A stretch of 64,000 nt of DNA from Flavisolibacter ginsenosidimutans (GTDB lineage Bacteria; Bacteroidota; Bacteroidia; Chitinophagales; Chitinophagaceae): NCBI RefSeq assembly GCF_007970805.1, contig NZ_CP042433.1, positions 3,224,001 through 3,288,000 on the forward strand, written 5' to 3'. Numbering within the stretch: position 1 is the stretch's first letter; every line of letters begins with the position of its first letter. The notes under the pieces are model-generated. The model was not told the DNA's origin. It saw only the letters and a program-made list of their open reading frames with translations, and made no database searches. Positions 1 through 7,711 of this stretch are shown here, piece after piece. Both the position numbers and the translations under genes were made by a program.

Positions 1-1
1 C

Positions 2-304
2 AAAAAAGAAGCAAAGAGACTTTCCAAAAAATATGCATCCTTAAAAGAGGAACTGACAGAACTGAATAATACGTTGTCAAACACTCCAGAGACTGGAACG
101 CCATTAGGCAGCGATACCTATAAAATCCGACTCGCTATTAAAAGCAAAGGAAAGGGAAAAAGAGGTGGTGGGCGGGTTATCACATATGTAATGAAAGCTA
201 ACAAAGAAGTTTATTTGTTGACTATTTATGACAAGTCTGAGTTTGAAAATATAGACGATAGAAGTCTAAAAAATATCATTCAGTCCCTAAACTTGGAAGA
301 CTAA
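2..304 (+). CDS. RelE/ParE-family toxin, 5'-truncated by window edge
   Basis: The reading frame is open from base 2, so the gene starts left of the window; about 100 C-terminal residues are visible. Family knowledge: RelE/ParE toxins of type II toxin-antitoxin systems are small, basic proteins that cut mRNA on the ribosome or poison gyrase. What is seen: a Lys-rich N-terminal helix region (KKEAKRLSKKY), a central basic RVITYV strand, a YLLTIYDKSE strand and a C-terminal helix (LKNIIQSLNLED), matching the layout of Bacteroidota RelE/HigB-like proteins. A TTG at 74 could be mistaken for the start but the conserved fold needs the upstream residues. The stop is at 302-304 and an attC-like hairpin follows four bases later. 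No antitoxin is visible downstream; if present it is upstream, outside the window. Confidence 0.75.
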   Translation, partial: KKEAKRLSKKYASLKEELTELNNTLSNTPETGTPLGSDTYKIRLAIKSKGKGKRGGGRVITYVMKANKEVYLLTIYDKSEFENIDDRSLKNIIQSLNLED

Positions 305-307
305 GGC

Positions 308-446
308 GAACGTACAACATAGCATTTGTAAAAAGCATGGCCGAAGGGCTACCTTTCACCGACAAATCATTAATCAACAACAAAGCGAAATTGAAGCTTA
401 GGTAAGTCTAATTCCATGCCTTCACAAATGCTTTGGACGTTAGAAG
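308..446 (+). repeat. attC-like folded element A
   Basis: An imperfect hairpin starts directly after the toxin stop codon. Left flank CGTACAACA (311-319). Outer stem AGCATTTGT (321-329) pairs perfectly with ACAAATGCT (424-432); inner stem GCATGG (335-340) pairs with CCATGC (414-419); between them an A-run (330-334) faces CTTC (420-423). Right flank is TTGGACGTTAG (433-443), holding GTTAGAA, close to the integron attC core GTTRRRY. Flanks and internal loop recur in element B at 36,286-36,420 while the stem sequences differ. Structure conserved without sequence is what attC sites show. No integrase is in the window, so the class is an inference. Confidence 0.55.
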
Positions 447-475
447 GAACCCTCTCTCTAAAAGAAAAACAAATC

Positions 476-853
476 ATGCCTCATTTCATCATTGATTGTT
501 CCGAAAACGTACTCACGCAACGAACACCCGAAGAAATGATGCAAGCGGTTTATGATGTTGCGGAATCCACAGCTTTGTTCGCACAAAACGACATCAAGGT
601 TCGCCTCAATCCTTACACGTTCTACAAGCTGGGCGAAAACAAAAAAGATTTCATTCACGTTTTCGCACACATTATGCAAGGCCGGAGCACCGAACAAAAA
701 GCAACGCTTTCGCGAAAGACGATTGAACGATTAAACGAGTTGTTTCCGAACCTTTCCATTCTCTCCATGAACGTGCAGGAATTTGACGCCTCCACTTATT
801 GCAATAAATCGCTCATTCATCCGCAGAATACAACCGGCAATCGCCATTTTTAG
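476..853 (+). CDS. 5-carboxymethyl-2-hydroxymuconate Delta-isomerase family protein
   Basis: A 125-residue protein starting MPHFIIDCSENVL. This opening, with Pro directly after the initiator Met, is the signature of the CHMI branch of the tautomerase superfamily, where the free N-terminal proline is the catalytic base; an internal RSTEQKATLSRKTIERL segment also fits. The family isomerises an unsaturated hydroxy-acid in homoprotocatechuate breakdown, in the cytoplasm. The frame stays open upstream to 416, but those codons lie inside the attC-like hairpin, and the Pro-1 rule fixes the start at 476. No other homoprotocatechuate genes are nearby, so the real substrate is uncertain; a stand-alone tautomerase is equally possible. 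Confidence 0.8.
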   Translation: MPHFIIDCSENVLTQRTPEEMMQAVYDVAESTALFAQNDIKVRLNPYTFYKLGENKKDFIHVFAHIMQGRSTEQKATLSRKTIERLNELFPNLSILSMNVQEFDASTYCNKSLIHPQNTTGNRHF

Positions 854-905
854 GAATGTTCTTTCCTTCATCCGAACTTTAATCATTCAGGTTTAAAACT
901 TTTGC

Positions 906-1241
906 ATGAACGAACAAATCTTCGTTACAACCAGCACGTCGCTGGAAGGCTACCGCGTTACAAAACAATTGGGACTGGTTCGCGGCATTACCGTACGTTC
1001 GAGAAGCATCTTGGGTAACCTGGCCGGTGGCTTCATGACGATCTTCGGCGGCAAGAGCGCCATTTACACACAGCTTTGCGAACAAACCCGCGAGGACGCT
1101 TTGCAACTGATGATCAAACACGGCCGCGATTTAGGCGCCAATGCTATTATTAACATGCGCTACGATGCCAACGAAGTAATGAGCGGCCTTACCGAAGTAT
1201 TGGCTTACGGAACGGCCGTTGTGGTGGAGAAAGAAAGTTAA
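906..1241 (+). CDS. YbjQ/UPF0145 family protein
   Basis: A 111-residue cytoplasmic protein of the YbjQ (UPF0145, DUF74) family, which assembles into rings in known structures and is loosely called heavy-metal-binding. Visible family features: an N-terminal VTTSTSLEGYRV strand, the central GLVRGITVRSRS strand-turn, a helix EQTREDALQLMIKHGRDLGANAIINMRYD and the closing strand AYGTAVVVE. The length is normal for the family. It sits 52 bases after the isomerase gene and 26 bases before the Gfo/Idh oxidoreductase, so the three may be cotranscribed. The biological role of the family is not settled. Confidence 0.85.
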   Translation: MNEQIFVTTSTSLEGYRVTKQLGLVRGITVRSRSILGNLAGGFMTIFGGKSAIYTQLCEQTREDALQLMIKHGRDLGANAIINMRYDANEVMSGLTEVLAYGTAVVVEKES

Positions 1242-1267
1242 CGCTCAACCCTCTTTAATAACAAACC

Positions 1268-2389
1268 ATGAAAAAATTTTCGCGCCGTCACTTTTTGCAA
1301 AGCGCCAGTGCCGCAGTTGGCGTGAGTGCCGTTGGCGCGGCCTTGCCGTCGTTTACAACGGCCTGTAAAAACAAAAACACAGTGTACGATGGCAAGAAGT
1401 TAAACATTGCCCTTGTTGGTTTGGGACGTTACGCCGGTTATCTTGCCGAAGGCTTGCAGGAAGCGCAGTATTGCCGTCTGGCCGGCATTGTTACCGGCAC
1501 GCCGTCAAAAGCCGTTGACTGGAAAAAACGTTACAACATTCCCGACGCAAACGTTTACAACTATCAAAACTTTGACGGCATTAAGAACAACAAAGACATT
1601 GATGTTGTTTATATCGTCTTGCCCAATTCGATGCACAAAGAGTTTGCGATAAGAACAGCACGAGCTGGCAAGCACGTCATCGTCGAAAAGCCCATGGCCA
1701 TCACCGCTGCCGACTGCGAAGAGATGATTGACGCCTGCAAAAAAGCCGGCGTGCAAATGGCGATTGGTTATCGTTTGCACTACGAACCGTACAACATGGA
1801 AATGAAACGGCTGGGGCAGGAAAAAGTTTTTGGGCAAGTACGATTGGTGGAAGCGTCGCTTGGTTACAAAACCGGCGACCCAAACGAATGGCGCCTGAAG
1901 AAAGCACTTGCCGGCGGCGGCCCGTTAATGAACGTGGGCATTTATTGCGTGCAGGCAAGTCGCTACATCACGGGCGAAGAGCCGCTTTCGGTTACGGCAC
2001 AATTTGGCCCCATCACCGATGCGAATTTGTTTAAAGAAGTAGAAGCGTCCGTTACGTGGCAAGCCGATTTTCCTTCGGGTGCATTGGCCAATTGCACAAG
2101 TACTTACAACTGCGGCATTGACCGCCTGTACGCTTCGGCGGAGAACGGGAGTTTTGAATTGAGTCCGGCCATCAGTTACGGCCCGTTCCGTGGCAAAACA
2201 AGCAAAGGCGAATTGCATTTTCCCGAAACAAATCAACAGGCGGTTCAGTGCGACGAGATAGCGAAAGTGTTGTTGGCCGGAAAGCAATTGCCTTCGCACA
2301 TTACCGGCGAGGAAGGCTTGAAAGACATCAAGGTTATGCAAGCCATTTACGAAGCGGCATGCACGGGCAAAAAAGTTTCGATTGCATAA
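1268..2389 (+). CDS. Tat-exported Gfo/Idh/MocA family oxidoreductase
   Basis: A 373-residue NAD(P)-dependent oxidoreductase resembling glucose-fructose oxidoreductases. Residues 4-10 (SRRHFLQ) are a twin-arginine motif, followed by an Ala/Val-rich stretch, so the folded, cofactor-loaded enzyme is probably exported. Residues 45-55 (NIALVGLGRYA) form the Rossmann nucleotide-binding loop; VEKPMAI near residue 140 is the conserved EKP motif whose Lys is catalytic; GYRLHYEPYN follows. A Cys at residue 33, after FTTA, could be a lipid attachment site, but the match to a lipobox is weak. The substrate is probably a sugar or sugar derivative in the periplasm. No transporter or hydrolase is adjacent to narrow this down. 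Confidence 0.88.
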   Translation: MKKFSRRHFLQSASAAVGVSAVGAALPSFTTACKNKNTVYDGKKLNIALVGLGRYAGYLAEGLQEAQYCRLAGIVTGTPSKAVDWKKRYNIPDANVYNYQNFDGIKNNKDIDVVYIVLPNSMHKEFAIRTARAGKHVIVEKPMAITAADCEEMIDACKKAGVQMAIGYRLHYEPYNMEMKRLGQEKVFGQVRLVEASLGYKTGDPNEWRLKKALAGGGPLMNVGIYCVQASRYITGEEPLSVTAQFGPITDANLFKEVEASVTWQADFPSGALANCTSTYNCGIDRLYASAENGSFELSPAISYGPFRGKTSKGELHFPETNQQAVQCDEIAKVLLAGKQLPSHITGEEGLKDIKVMQAIYEAACTGKKVSIA

Positions 2390-2476
2390 TGCGGCGCATT
2401 GTGTGCTTCTTCTTGCGTAATTCTACAAACAATCTTCTCTGTCGCTGCTATTACACAAATAACTTATCTTCTGCAC

Positions 2477-2998
2477 ATGAAAAAACTGCTTTTGTTTTTT
2501 TTAGCACCAATGATTTTCGTTCACATTGCGCTGGCGCAAACAAACGATACGGCCATGCATACGCAAGGCTTTGCGGCGATTGAAAGAATTACCAAAGAAG
2601 TCAGCACCTACAAGCCCGACACAACGTCGCCGCCGGCAGATAAGATCACGCAAAAAATTATTGAATTGCGAAAACTGCGCGGTGGTTTTAATGTAAACGA
2701 AGCCATTGCATTCAAGCTGGAAGAAGACCGGCAAAAAGGCGAAACACCTGCCGATGTGCAAAAAAAATTTGCTGACTTTTTCACCACCGGCAGCGGCAAA
2801 CGCTGGCTTGACAACGCCACCATCTGGCTTTACCGCAACCGTTTTTCTTACGCCGAATTAAAACAGCTTGTGAAGTTTTACAAGACCAGTGCCGGTCAAA
2901 AAATGGCCGCCGATTTTCCAATTATTATGTTGGAATCTTTAGCCGCTGCGCAAATGCTGAAAGATTCATTTGAAAAAGAATTGAAGGCTGCACATTAA
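2477..2998 (+). CDS. DUF2059 domain protein, exported
   Basis: A 173-residue protein. The start at 2477 is chosen because it opens a clean signal peptide (MKKLLLFFLAPMIFVHIALAQ, cleaved after ALA); the frame is open upstream to 2399 but that adds an implausible leader. The mature part ends in the DUF2059 pattern: a helical FADFFTTGSGKRWLDN segment, then LKQLVKFYKTSAGQKMAADFP, where the FYxTxxGQKM core is diagnostic. The domain occurs in periplasmic proteins of unknown function. The gene lies 87 bases after the oxidoreductase and is followed by about 240 bases without a gene. Confidence 0.8.
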   Translation: MKKLLLFFLAPMIFVHIALAQTNDTAMHTQGFAAIERITKEVSTYKPDTTSPPADKITQKIIELRKLRGGFNVNEAIAFKLEEDRQKGETPADVQKKFADFFTTGSGKRWLDNATIWLYRNRFSYAELKQLVKFYKTSAGQKMAADFPIIMLESLAAAQMLKDSFEKELKAAH

Positions 2999-3239
2999 AT
3001 CCCTTAAACCATCACGGTCTTTATCATTTTCCGTTTCCAAGAAACATCACTAAGTCAAAAGCATTACTCCTTCGGGTTATTGCCGTTCTTCACCAGACTG
3101 CCTATATTTACTTTGTCCTTTTGATGACGATAAATTAATCTTCTCCCGGGAATAAAAGGGTTTGAAAACTGCAACCGTTCTTTTAACTGCAAAGAACCAA
3201 GCGTTACACCATCATTTTTAAACCATAAAACCTTTTATC

Positions 3240-3716
3240 ATGACAATGAGTATTCCCGCCTTCCACGTATCGGACATCAGCAAAGTCAAAGGCACCGGCG
3301 ACGTATTCATTCAAAGCCGGCAAGACGTGGCACACGCCGGCATCTTCACTGTAAATATTGACGTGCATTTTGATCCCGTTCCGGATTTGTATCCAGTGAT
3401 CGTCGGCACGTTCACCATCCGTGTAGATTTAAGCGATAGCGCAAAAGGCGTATTCGTTGCGACTTCTGTTGACCTGATTAATTCCTTTGGCAAGCACAAT
3501 CCCACCGTTTTTCTTACCGGCAAGTGCAACGCCGACGTTTCGCCAAATGCACGCGGTTGCCGTTATTGGCTTTTGATTGCCAACAACAGAACACCCAACC
3601 AACCGCAGGGCACACCGGATGTTGTGAGCTTTGCCGTTCACGATAATAACGGCAACCGCATTGCTTACGGAACGGGGCCGTTAAAGTCGGGCGACTTTGA
3701 TGTAATGCCGAAGTAA
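3240..3716 (+). CDS. Hypothetical protein, beta-rich, 158 residues
   Basis: I do not recognise this protein. It lacks a signal peptide and membrane segments. It is rich in beta-formers with alternating strands (IFTVNIDVHFDPV, LYPVIVGTFTIRVDL, GVFVATSVDLINSF, VVSFAVHDNNGN), suggesting a compact beta-sandwich. It has two Cys (in TGKCNADV and ARGCRYW). The start may be the ATG at 3240 or the one at 3246. The upstream 240 bases hold a near-match to the -7 promoter word (TTACTTTG, 3108-3115) but nothing else distinctive. A strong terminator follows nine bases after the stop, so it is probably a single-gene unit. Confidence 0.65.
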   Translation: MTMSIPAFHVSDISKVKGTGDVFIQSRQDVAHAGIFTVNIDVHFDPVPDLYPVIVGTFTIRVDLSDSAKGVFVATSVDLINSFGKHNPTVFLTGKCNADVSPNARGCRYWLLIANNRTPNQPQGTPDVVSFAVHDNNGNRIAYGTGPLKSGDFDVMPK

Positions 3717-3724
3717 ACTGTCCT

Positions 3725-3765
3725 AAAAGAAAAGGCTTTCGAAAATGGAAAGCCTTTTCTTTTTT
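3725..3765. terminator. Bidirectional rho-independent terminator
   Basis: Stem of about 16 bp: AAAAGAAAAGGCTTTC (3725-3740) against GGAAAGCCTTTTCTTTT (3748-3764), with A-run on one side and T-run on the other. It lies between the convergent 3240-3716 gene and the E1 gene ending at 3769 and can serve both. Confidence 0.85.
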
Positions 3766-3768
3766 ATT

Positions 3769-5919
3769 TTAGTAGTTCAACAAAGCTTGCAACTTCTTCT
3801 TCACCTTGTCTGCGTTGGGCAACATGGCCGCTTCCAATCCTGTGTTGAGTGGAACGGCCGGCAAGTTTAACGCACCCAAAACTTCGACGGGCGCATCTAA
3901 CCAACTAAAGCATGCTTTCGAAATTCTTCCTGCCAAGGCTTCAGCAAAAGAATTATTTTGCTGCTCTTCGGTTAACACCAAACATTTGCCGTGCTTTTTT
4001 ACGCTTGAAAAAACGGTTTCTTCGTCCAGTGGAAACAAGGTTCTTAAATCAATGATTTCAATTTGCTGATCAAAATTTTTGGCGGCCGCTTTTGCCCAAT
4101 ACACACCCATTCCATAAGTGATTACGCAAACTGATTCGCCGTTAAATACAGCATCGTCGCTTGCCTTTAAAGCAACGGCGGCTTTGCCAAACGGAAGAAC
4201 ATAATCTCTTGAAGGCTCGACTGTTTTTGCTTCTTCAGCGCCCGGCACTTTGCTCCAATAAAGTCCTTTGTGCTCCAGCATCACAACGGGATTGGGGTCG
4301 TAATATGCAGCCTTCATCAAACCTTTCATATCGGCCGCGTTGCTTGGGTAAGCAATCTTGATTCCTTTAATGCTCAACAAGGTTGTTTCCACGCTGCCGC
4401 TGTGATAAGGTCCGCCGCCGCCATAAGCACCGATAGGCACGCGAATGATGGTGGACACAGGAAATTTGCCACACGACAAATAGCAGGACTTAGAAATTTC
4501 GCTGACAAGTTGATTGAAGCCGGGATAGATGTAATCGGCAAATTGCACTTCTACAATTGGCTTTAAGCCAACGGCACTCATGCCAACCGTTGAACCAATA
4601 ATGTAAGCTTCTTGTATGGCAGTGTTGAACACGCGGTGATCGCCAAATTTCTCTCCCAATGTTGCCGCTTCGCGAAACACGCCCCCCAATCGCTTGCCCA
4701 CGTCTTGCCCGTAAAGCAAACATTCTTCGTGGTCTTCCATCAACTCGCGAATGGCAAACAAAGCCGCATCCACCATCAACACTTTTTCTTTGCCTTGCGG
4801 CGAACGTTCGCCGCTTTCTTCAGTTATTGGCGTTGGTGCAAAAACGTGTTCAGCAACGGTTGATGGATCGGGTTCAGAAGCAGCAACAGCTTTTTCAAAT
4901 GCTTCTTTGATTTCTGCCGCCACCTCTTCTTCCATCGTGTGTGTATAGTTGTCGCCAAAATCACCAACAACGTAGTTTTTAAACTTGACGAAAGGATCGT
5001 TGCAAGCGTGTTTTGCCAAGTCTTCGTTGCTGCGGTAAAACTCTTTTCGCACACCGCTTGTATGATGATTGAGCAAACAAACTTTTGCATGAACGAGCCA
5101 CGGTCTGCGATGCTCACGCACATCGGCAATCACCTTTTGCATCACACTATAGCTCTCAAAAAAATCAGTGCCGTCAACGCGAACTTTGTTTACTCCTTTA
5201 AAACCTTCGGCATATTCATACGCATCCATCGCACGTCCTTCTTCGGCACTTACACTAATGCCCCATTCGTTGTCCTGCACCAGATAAATGATCGGCAATT
5301 GTTTGAGAACGGCAAACTGCAAAGCCTCGCTCACTTCCCCTTCGGTTACACTGGCATCGCCAAGCGAGCAAAGAACAATTGGCTTTGTGTCCACGGTTGA
5401 CAGTTCACGGTCCATAGCTGCTGCATTGCCGCCCGTTATCCGTCGTCTGTGGACCTCTTCGAGGTATTGTATGCCCTGCGCCACACCGGTTGTCGGTATC
5501 ACCTGCATACCTGTGGCGCTGCTCTGATGAATGATTTTTGGTTTGTCTTCGGATCGTGAGTTTGGGTGAGAATAATAGCTTCTTCCGCCAGAGAAAGGGT
5601 CATCTGCTTTGGTTAGCAGTTGCAGCATCAGTTCGTACGGCGACCAGCCCATGCCCAACAACAGGCTTTCATCACGGTAGTATGGACTCACCCAATCCTG
5701 CGGCAATAAATGAAAAGCAGCGGCTAATTGAATGGCCTCGTGGCCACGGGAAGTAGAGTGAACGTATTTGGTAATAGAACGGTTCGCCTCGTAAGCTTCG
5801 GCCATCAGTTTTGCACTGTACATTAACCGGTAAGCACGAAGGAGCAAGTTTCTGTCTATTCCCCCTATCCCCCTAAAGGGGTGACTTAGGTTGTTGTTGC
5901 TTTCATTTTTTTCAGGCAT
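3769..5919 (-). CDS. 2-oxoacid dehydrogenase E1 component, fused alpha and beta subunits
   Basis: A 716-residue thiamine-diphosphate enzyme joining both E1 subunits of a branched-chain-type 2-oxoacid dehydrogenase complex in one chain, as is common in Bacteroidota. E1-alpha spans about 25-345: YVHSTSRGHEAIQLA, then the ThDP/Mg site (LGDASVTEGEVSEALQFA, ending QDNEWGIS), with GDA where many enzymes have GDG. E1-beta spans about 380-716: LLYGQDVGKRLGGVFR, NTAIQEAYIIGSTVGMSAVG, VEVQFADYIYPGFNQL, and a C-terminal ligand-binding domain. It would feed an E2/E3 core encoded elsewhere, making acyl-CoA for branched fatty acids. Residues 7-19 are encoded by a copy of a dispersed repeat (5858-5890); the conserved part only begins near residue 22. 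Confidence 0.9.
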   Translation of the reverse strand: MPEKNESNNNLSHPFRGIGGIDRNLLLRAYRLMYSAKLMAEAYEANRSITKYVHSTSRGHEAIQLAAAFHLLPQDWVSPYYRDESLLLGMGWSPYELMLQLLTKADDPFSGGRSYYSHPNSRSEDKPKIIHQSSATGMQVIPTTGVAQGIQYLEEVHRRRITGGNAAAMDRELSTVDTKPIVLCSLGDASVTEGEVSEALQFAVLKQLPIIYLVQDNEWGISVSAEEGRAMDAYEYAEGFKGVNKVRVDGTDFFESYSVMQKVIADVREHRRPWLVHAKVCLLNHHTSGVRKEFYRSNEDLAKHACNDPFVKFKNYVVGDFGDNYTHTMEEEVAAEIKEAFEKAVAASEPDPSTVAEHVFAPTPITEESGERSPQGKEKVLMVDAALFAIRELMEDHEECLLYGQDVGKRLGGVFREAATLGEKFGDHRVFNTAIQEAYIIGSTVGMSAVGLKPIVEVQFADYIYPGFNQLVSEISKSCYLSCGKFPVSTIIRVPIGAYGGGGPYHSGSVETTLLSIKGIKIAYPSNAADMKGLMKAAYYDPNPVVMLEHKGLYWSKVPGAEEAKTVEPSRDYVLPFGKAAVALKASDDAVFNGESVCVITYGMGVYWAKAAAKNFDQQIEIIDLRTLFPLDEETVFSSVKKHGKCLVLTEEQQNNSFAEALAGRISKACFSWLDAPVEVLGALNLPAVPLNTGLEAAMLPNADKVKKKLQALLNY
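5858..5890 (-). repeat. Dispersed 33-bp G-rich repeat, copy inside the E1 coding region
   Basis: Read on the minus strand, this 33-bp stretch begins CCTAAGTCACCCCTTTAG and ends GATAGGGGGAAT. It matches 30 of 33 positions of the plus-strand copy at 6058-6090. It is translated in frame near the E1 N-terminus (LSHPFRGIGGI). The two copies are in opposite orientation, 167 bases apart. Confidence 0.8.
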
Positions 5920-6057
5920 TCGTTAGATTGAATTTGGGTTGCAAATTATCGTTTGATGATTTACGAAAATAGAAGCGTCAAATAAAAACCAGAAGCAATA
6001 GCTTCTGGTTTAAAATATTCTCTTAAAGGAATGGCTGCGGAACGAAAGTTTCACCGA

Positions 6058-6090
6058 CCCAAGTCACCCCTTTAGAGGGACAGGGGGAAT
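6058..6090 (+). repeat. Dispersed 33-bp G-rich repeat, copy at the FAH gene end
   Basis: Plus-strand copy beginning CCCAAGTCACCCCTTTAG and ending GACAGGGGGAAT, with three differences from the copy at 5858-5890. Its last base is the first base of the complement of the FAH-family stop codon, so it directly abuts that gene's 3' end. Confidence 0.8.
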
Positions 6091-6701
6091 TATTTCACTT
6101 CAAGCGTCATCATGCTTTGCTCTTCCATGAAGGCTTCTATTTCATCACCTACTACAATCTCGCCTACGCCTGCTGGCGTACCGGTAAATATCAGGTCACC
6201 TATGTTGATGGAAAAAAAGTTGGAGATGTAGGACACAATGTAATCGAAGTCGAAGATCATGTCTTCCGAATTTCCTTCCTGAACCTTCTCTTTGTTTTTA
6301 AACAATGAAAAGGCGATTTTATTTCGGTCTTTAACGTTGGCAAACGGAACCCATTTGCCGATGACGGCCGAATTGTCCCAGGCCTTTGCCTTTTCCCACG
6401 GCAGGCCTTTTTGTTTTAATTCGTTCTGAATGTCGCGGGCCGTAAAGTCAATGCCGGTGGTAACGGCGTCGTAATATTTATTGGCGAATTTCTCCTGGAT
6501 GTATTTGCCGTTTTTGGAGATGCGCAGCACCAGTTCGCATTCGTAATGAAGCTCGTTGGTAAACTCGGGATAATAAAACGGCGTGTGCGGCTGAAGCAAG
6601 GCACTCTTGGGCTTCATGAAAATAACCGGCTCATCGGGAATCTCGTTCTTCAGTTCTTTGGCGTGGTCGGAGTAGTTGCGTCCGACGCAAAAAATTTTCA
6701 T
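6090..6701 (-). CDS. Fumarylacetoacetate hydrolase family protein
   Basis: A 203-residue protein of the FAH fold, the short single-domain form like human FAHD1 and bacterial acylpyruvases or oxaloacetate decarboxylases. Visible signatures: IFCVGRNYSDHAKEL at the start, PVIFMKPKSAL, the metal-binding HYECELVL (E and E with a later D), TGIDFTARDIQ, and the closing IFTGTPAGVGEIVVGDEIEAF. A divalent metal is expected in the active site. It probably cleaves C-C bonds of small 2-oxo acids in the cytoplasm; the exact substrate cannot be read. The neighbours do not form an aromatic degradation cluster. Confidence 0.9.
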   Translation of the reverse strand: MKIFCVGRNYSDHAKELKNEIPDEPVIFMKPKSALLQPHTPFYYPEFTNELHYECELVLRISKNGKYIQEKFANKYYDAVTTGIDFTARDIQNELKQKGLPWEKAKAWDNSAVIGKWVPFANVKDRNKIAFSLFKNKEKVQEGNSEDMIFDFDYIVSYISNFFSINIGDLIFTGTPAGVGEIVVGDEIEAFMEEQSMMTLEVK

Positions 6702-6857
6702 ACTTATTTAGGTTTATGGTAAATAACAAGGATACTGATCCCGTTTAGGCGGCACTGTTTATCCTTTATATTTCGGGCTTTAGCAGAGGAGGGATTGGAT
6801 AGTACGCGGTTTGCTAAGCAAGTTGGTTTGCCAAAGTAAACGAATTAATTTTTATCC

Positions 6858-7436
6858 TCATAGCGATATTTCCAGATTGTTGAATTTGTTCATAGCATTC
6901 GCAATGCCAGCTGTGGCAACGGTTTCAATCACATCCACGCAGACCTCAATTTTCTTTTTTACCAATGGCTCTTCTTCCTTTAACCATTTGCCCAAAACAA
7001 AAGCCGCCTGCGCCCCTTTTGGATAATTGTTTCCGATGCCAAAACGCAGCTTTGGATAGTCCGTTGTTCCCAATGATTCCTGGAGACTGCGCAAGCCGTT
7101 GTGGCCACCGTCGCTGCCGCCAGAACGAATGCGGATTTTGGTTAACGGAATGGCCACGTCATCCACAATCACCAAAACGTTTTCGAGCGGAACTTTTTCT
7201 TTGTCCATCCAATACTTCACGGACTTTCCACTTAGGTTCATAAAGGTTGTCGGGCAAATGCACACAAATATTTTTCCCTTCCAGCGTACGTCGGCCACGT
7301 AGGCCAACCGGTCCTGCCGCAACTGCCCACCGTGCTTTGTAATAAAGGCCATCGCCACATCGAAGCCGATGTTGTGACGTGTGTGTGCGTATTCGGACCC
7401 TACATTTCCCAAGCCAACAATCAAAAACTTAACCAC
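6858..7436 (-). CDS. pth: Peptidyl-tRNA hydrolase
   Basis: A 192-residue Pth. It releases peptides from peptidyl-tRNAs that drop off ribosomes, an essential housekeeping job. The conserved opening MVKFLIVGLGNVGSEYAHTRHNIGFD carries the catalytic His (in RHNIG) and the substrate-binding Asn; PTTFMNLSGKSV and VIVDDVAIPLTKIRIRSGGSDGGHNGLRS hold the second Asn, the catalytic-network Asp and the GGHNGL motif. Length is typical. It lies between the L25 gene upstream and the FAH gene downstream on the same strand; pth next to the L25 and PRPP synthetase genes is a widespread bacterial arrangement. Confidence 0.96.
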   Translation of the reverse strand: MVKFLIVGLGNVGSEYAHTRHNIGFDVAMAFITKHGGQLRQDRLAYVADVRWKGKIFVCICPTTFMNLSGKSVKYWMDKEKVPLENVLVIVDDVAIPLTKIRIRSGGSDGGHNGLRSLQESLGTTDYPKLRFGIGNNYPKGAQAAFVLGKWLKEEEPLVKKKIEVCVDVIETVATAGIANAMNKFNNLEISL

Positions 7437-7440
7437 TGAT

Positions 7441-7711
7441 TATCTGGATTTTTAAAGGATTGCCGGGATTTTGCTCACGCATGATTTCGTCTTTCTCTCC
7501 CAACAGCCCTTTTATTGAATAAAGTTGTGCAAGATATGCTCCCTTTCTCAAAGCGTGTTAATCCGTTCCTTCCCATTCATCATTAATAAAGATGAACCGG
7601 TTTAAGCATTCCGACAATCCCTTTAGAACCCCGGTAATCCGCGGTTAAACAAAAAAGGATTGCCTTTTGAGCAATCCTGATAATCCTTTGAAATCCCGGC
7701 AATCCGCAGTC
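7441..7711. repeat. Cluster of degenerate AATCC-type dispersed repeats
   Basis: The pth-rplY gap (7437-7710) is filled with related short units. AAATCCCGGCAATCC occurs on the plus strand near 7690-7705 and on the minus strand at 7454-7468. A similar unit lies at 7615-7650 (CCCGGTAATCCGCGGTTAAAC), and a further relative at 42,418-42,470 shares the wording up to the CAAACAAAAA(A)GG tail. A looser one lies at 54,440-54,475. No coding potential is evident here apart from short frames. Confidence 0.6.
7646..7678 (-). terminator. Rho-independent terminator after rplY
   Basis: Stem AGGATTGC (7656-7663) pairs with GCAATCCT (7671-7678), with an A-rich run on the left, which is the U-tract on the minus strand. 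It stands downstream of the L25 gene, inside the AATCC repeat cluster, so a dispersed repeat doubles as a terminator. Confidence 0.6.

Noticed and set aside
416..475. Upstream extension of the isomerase gene starting at 416
   Set aside because: These codons lie inside the attC-like hairpin, and the catalytic N-terminal proline requires the start at 476.
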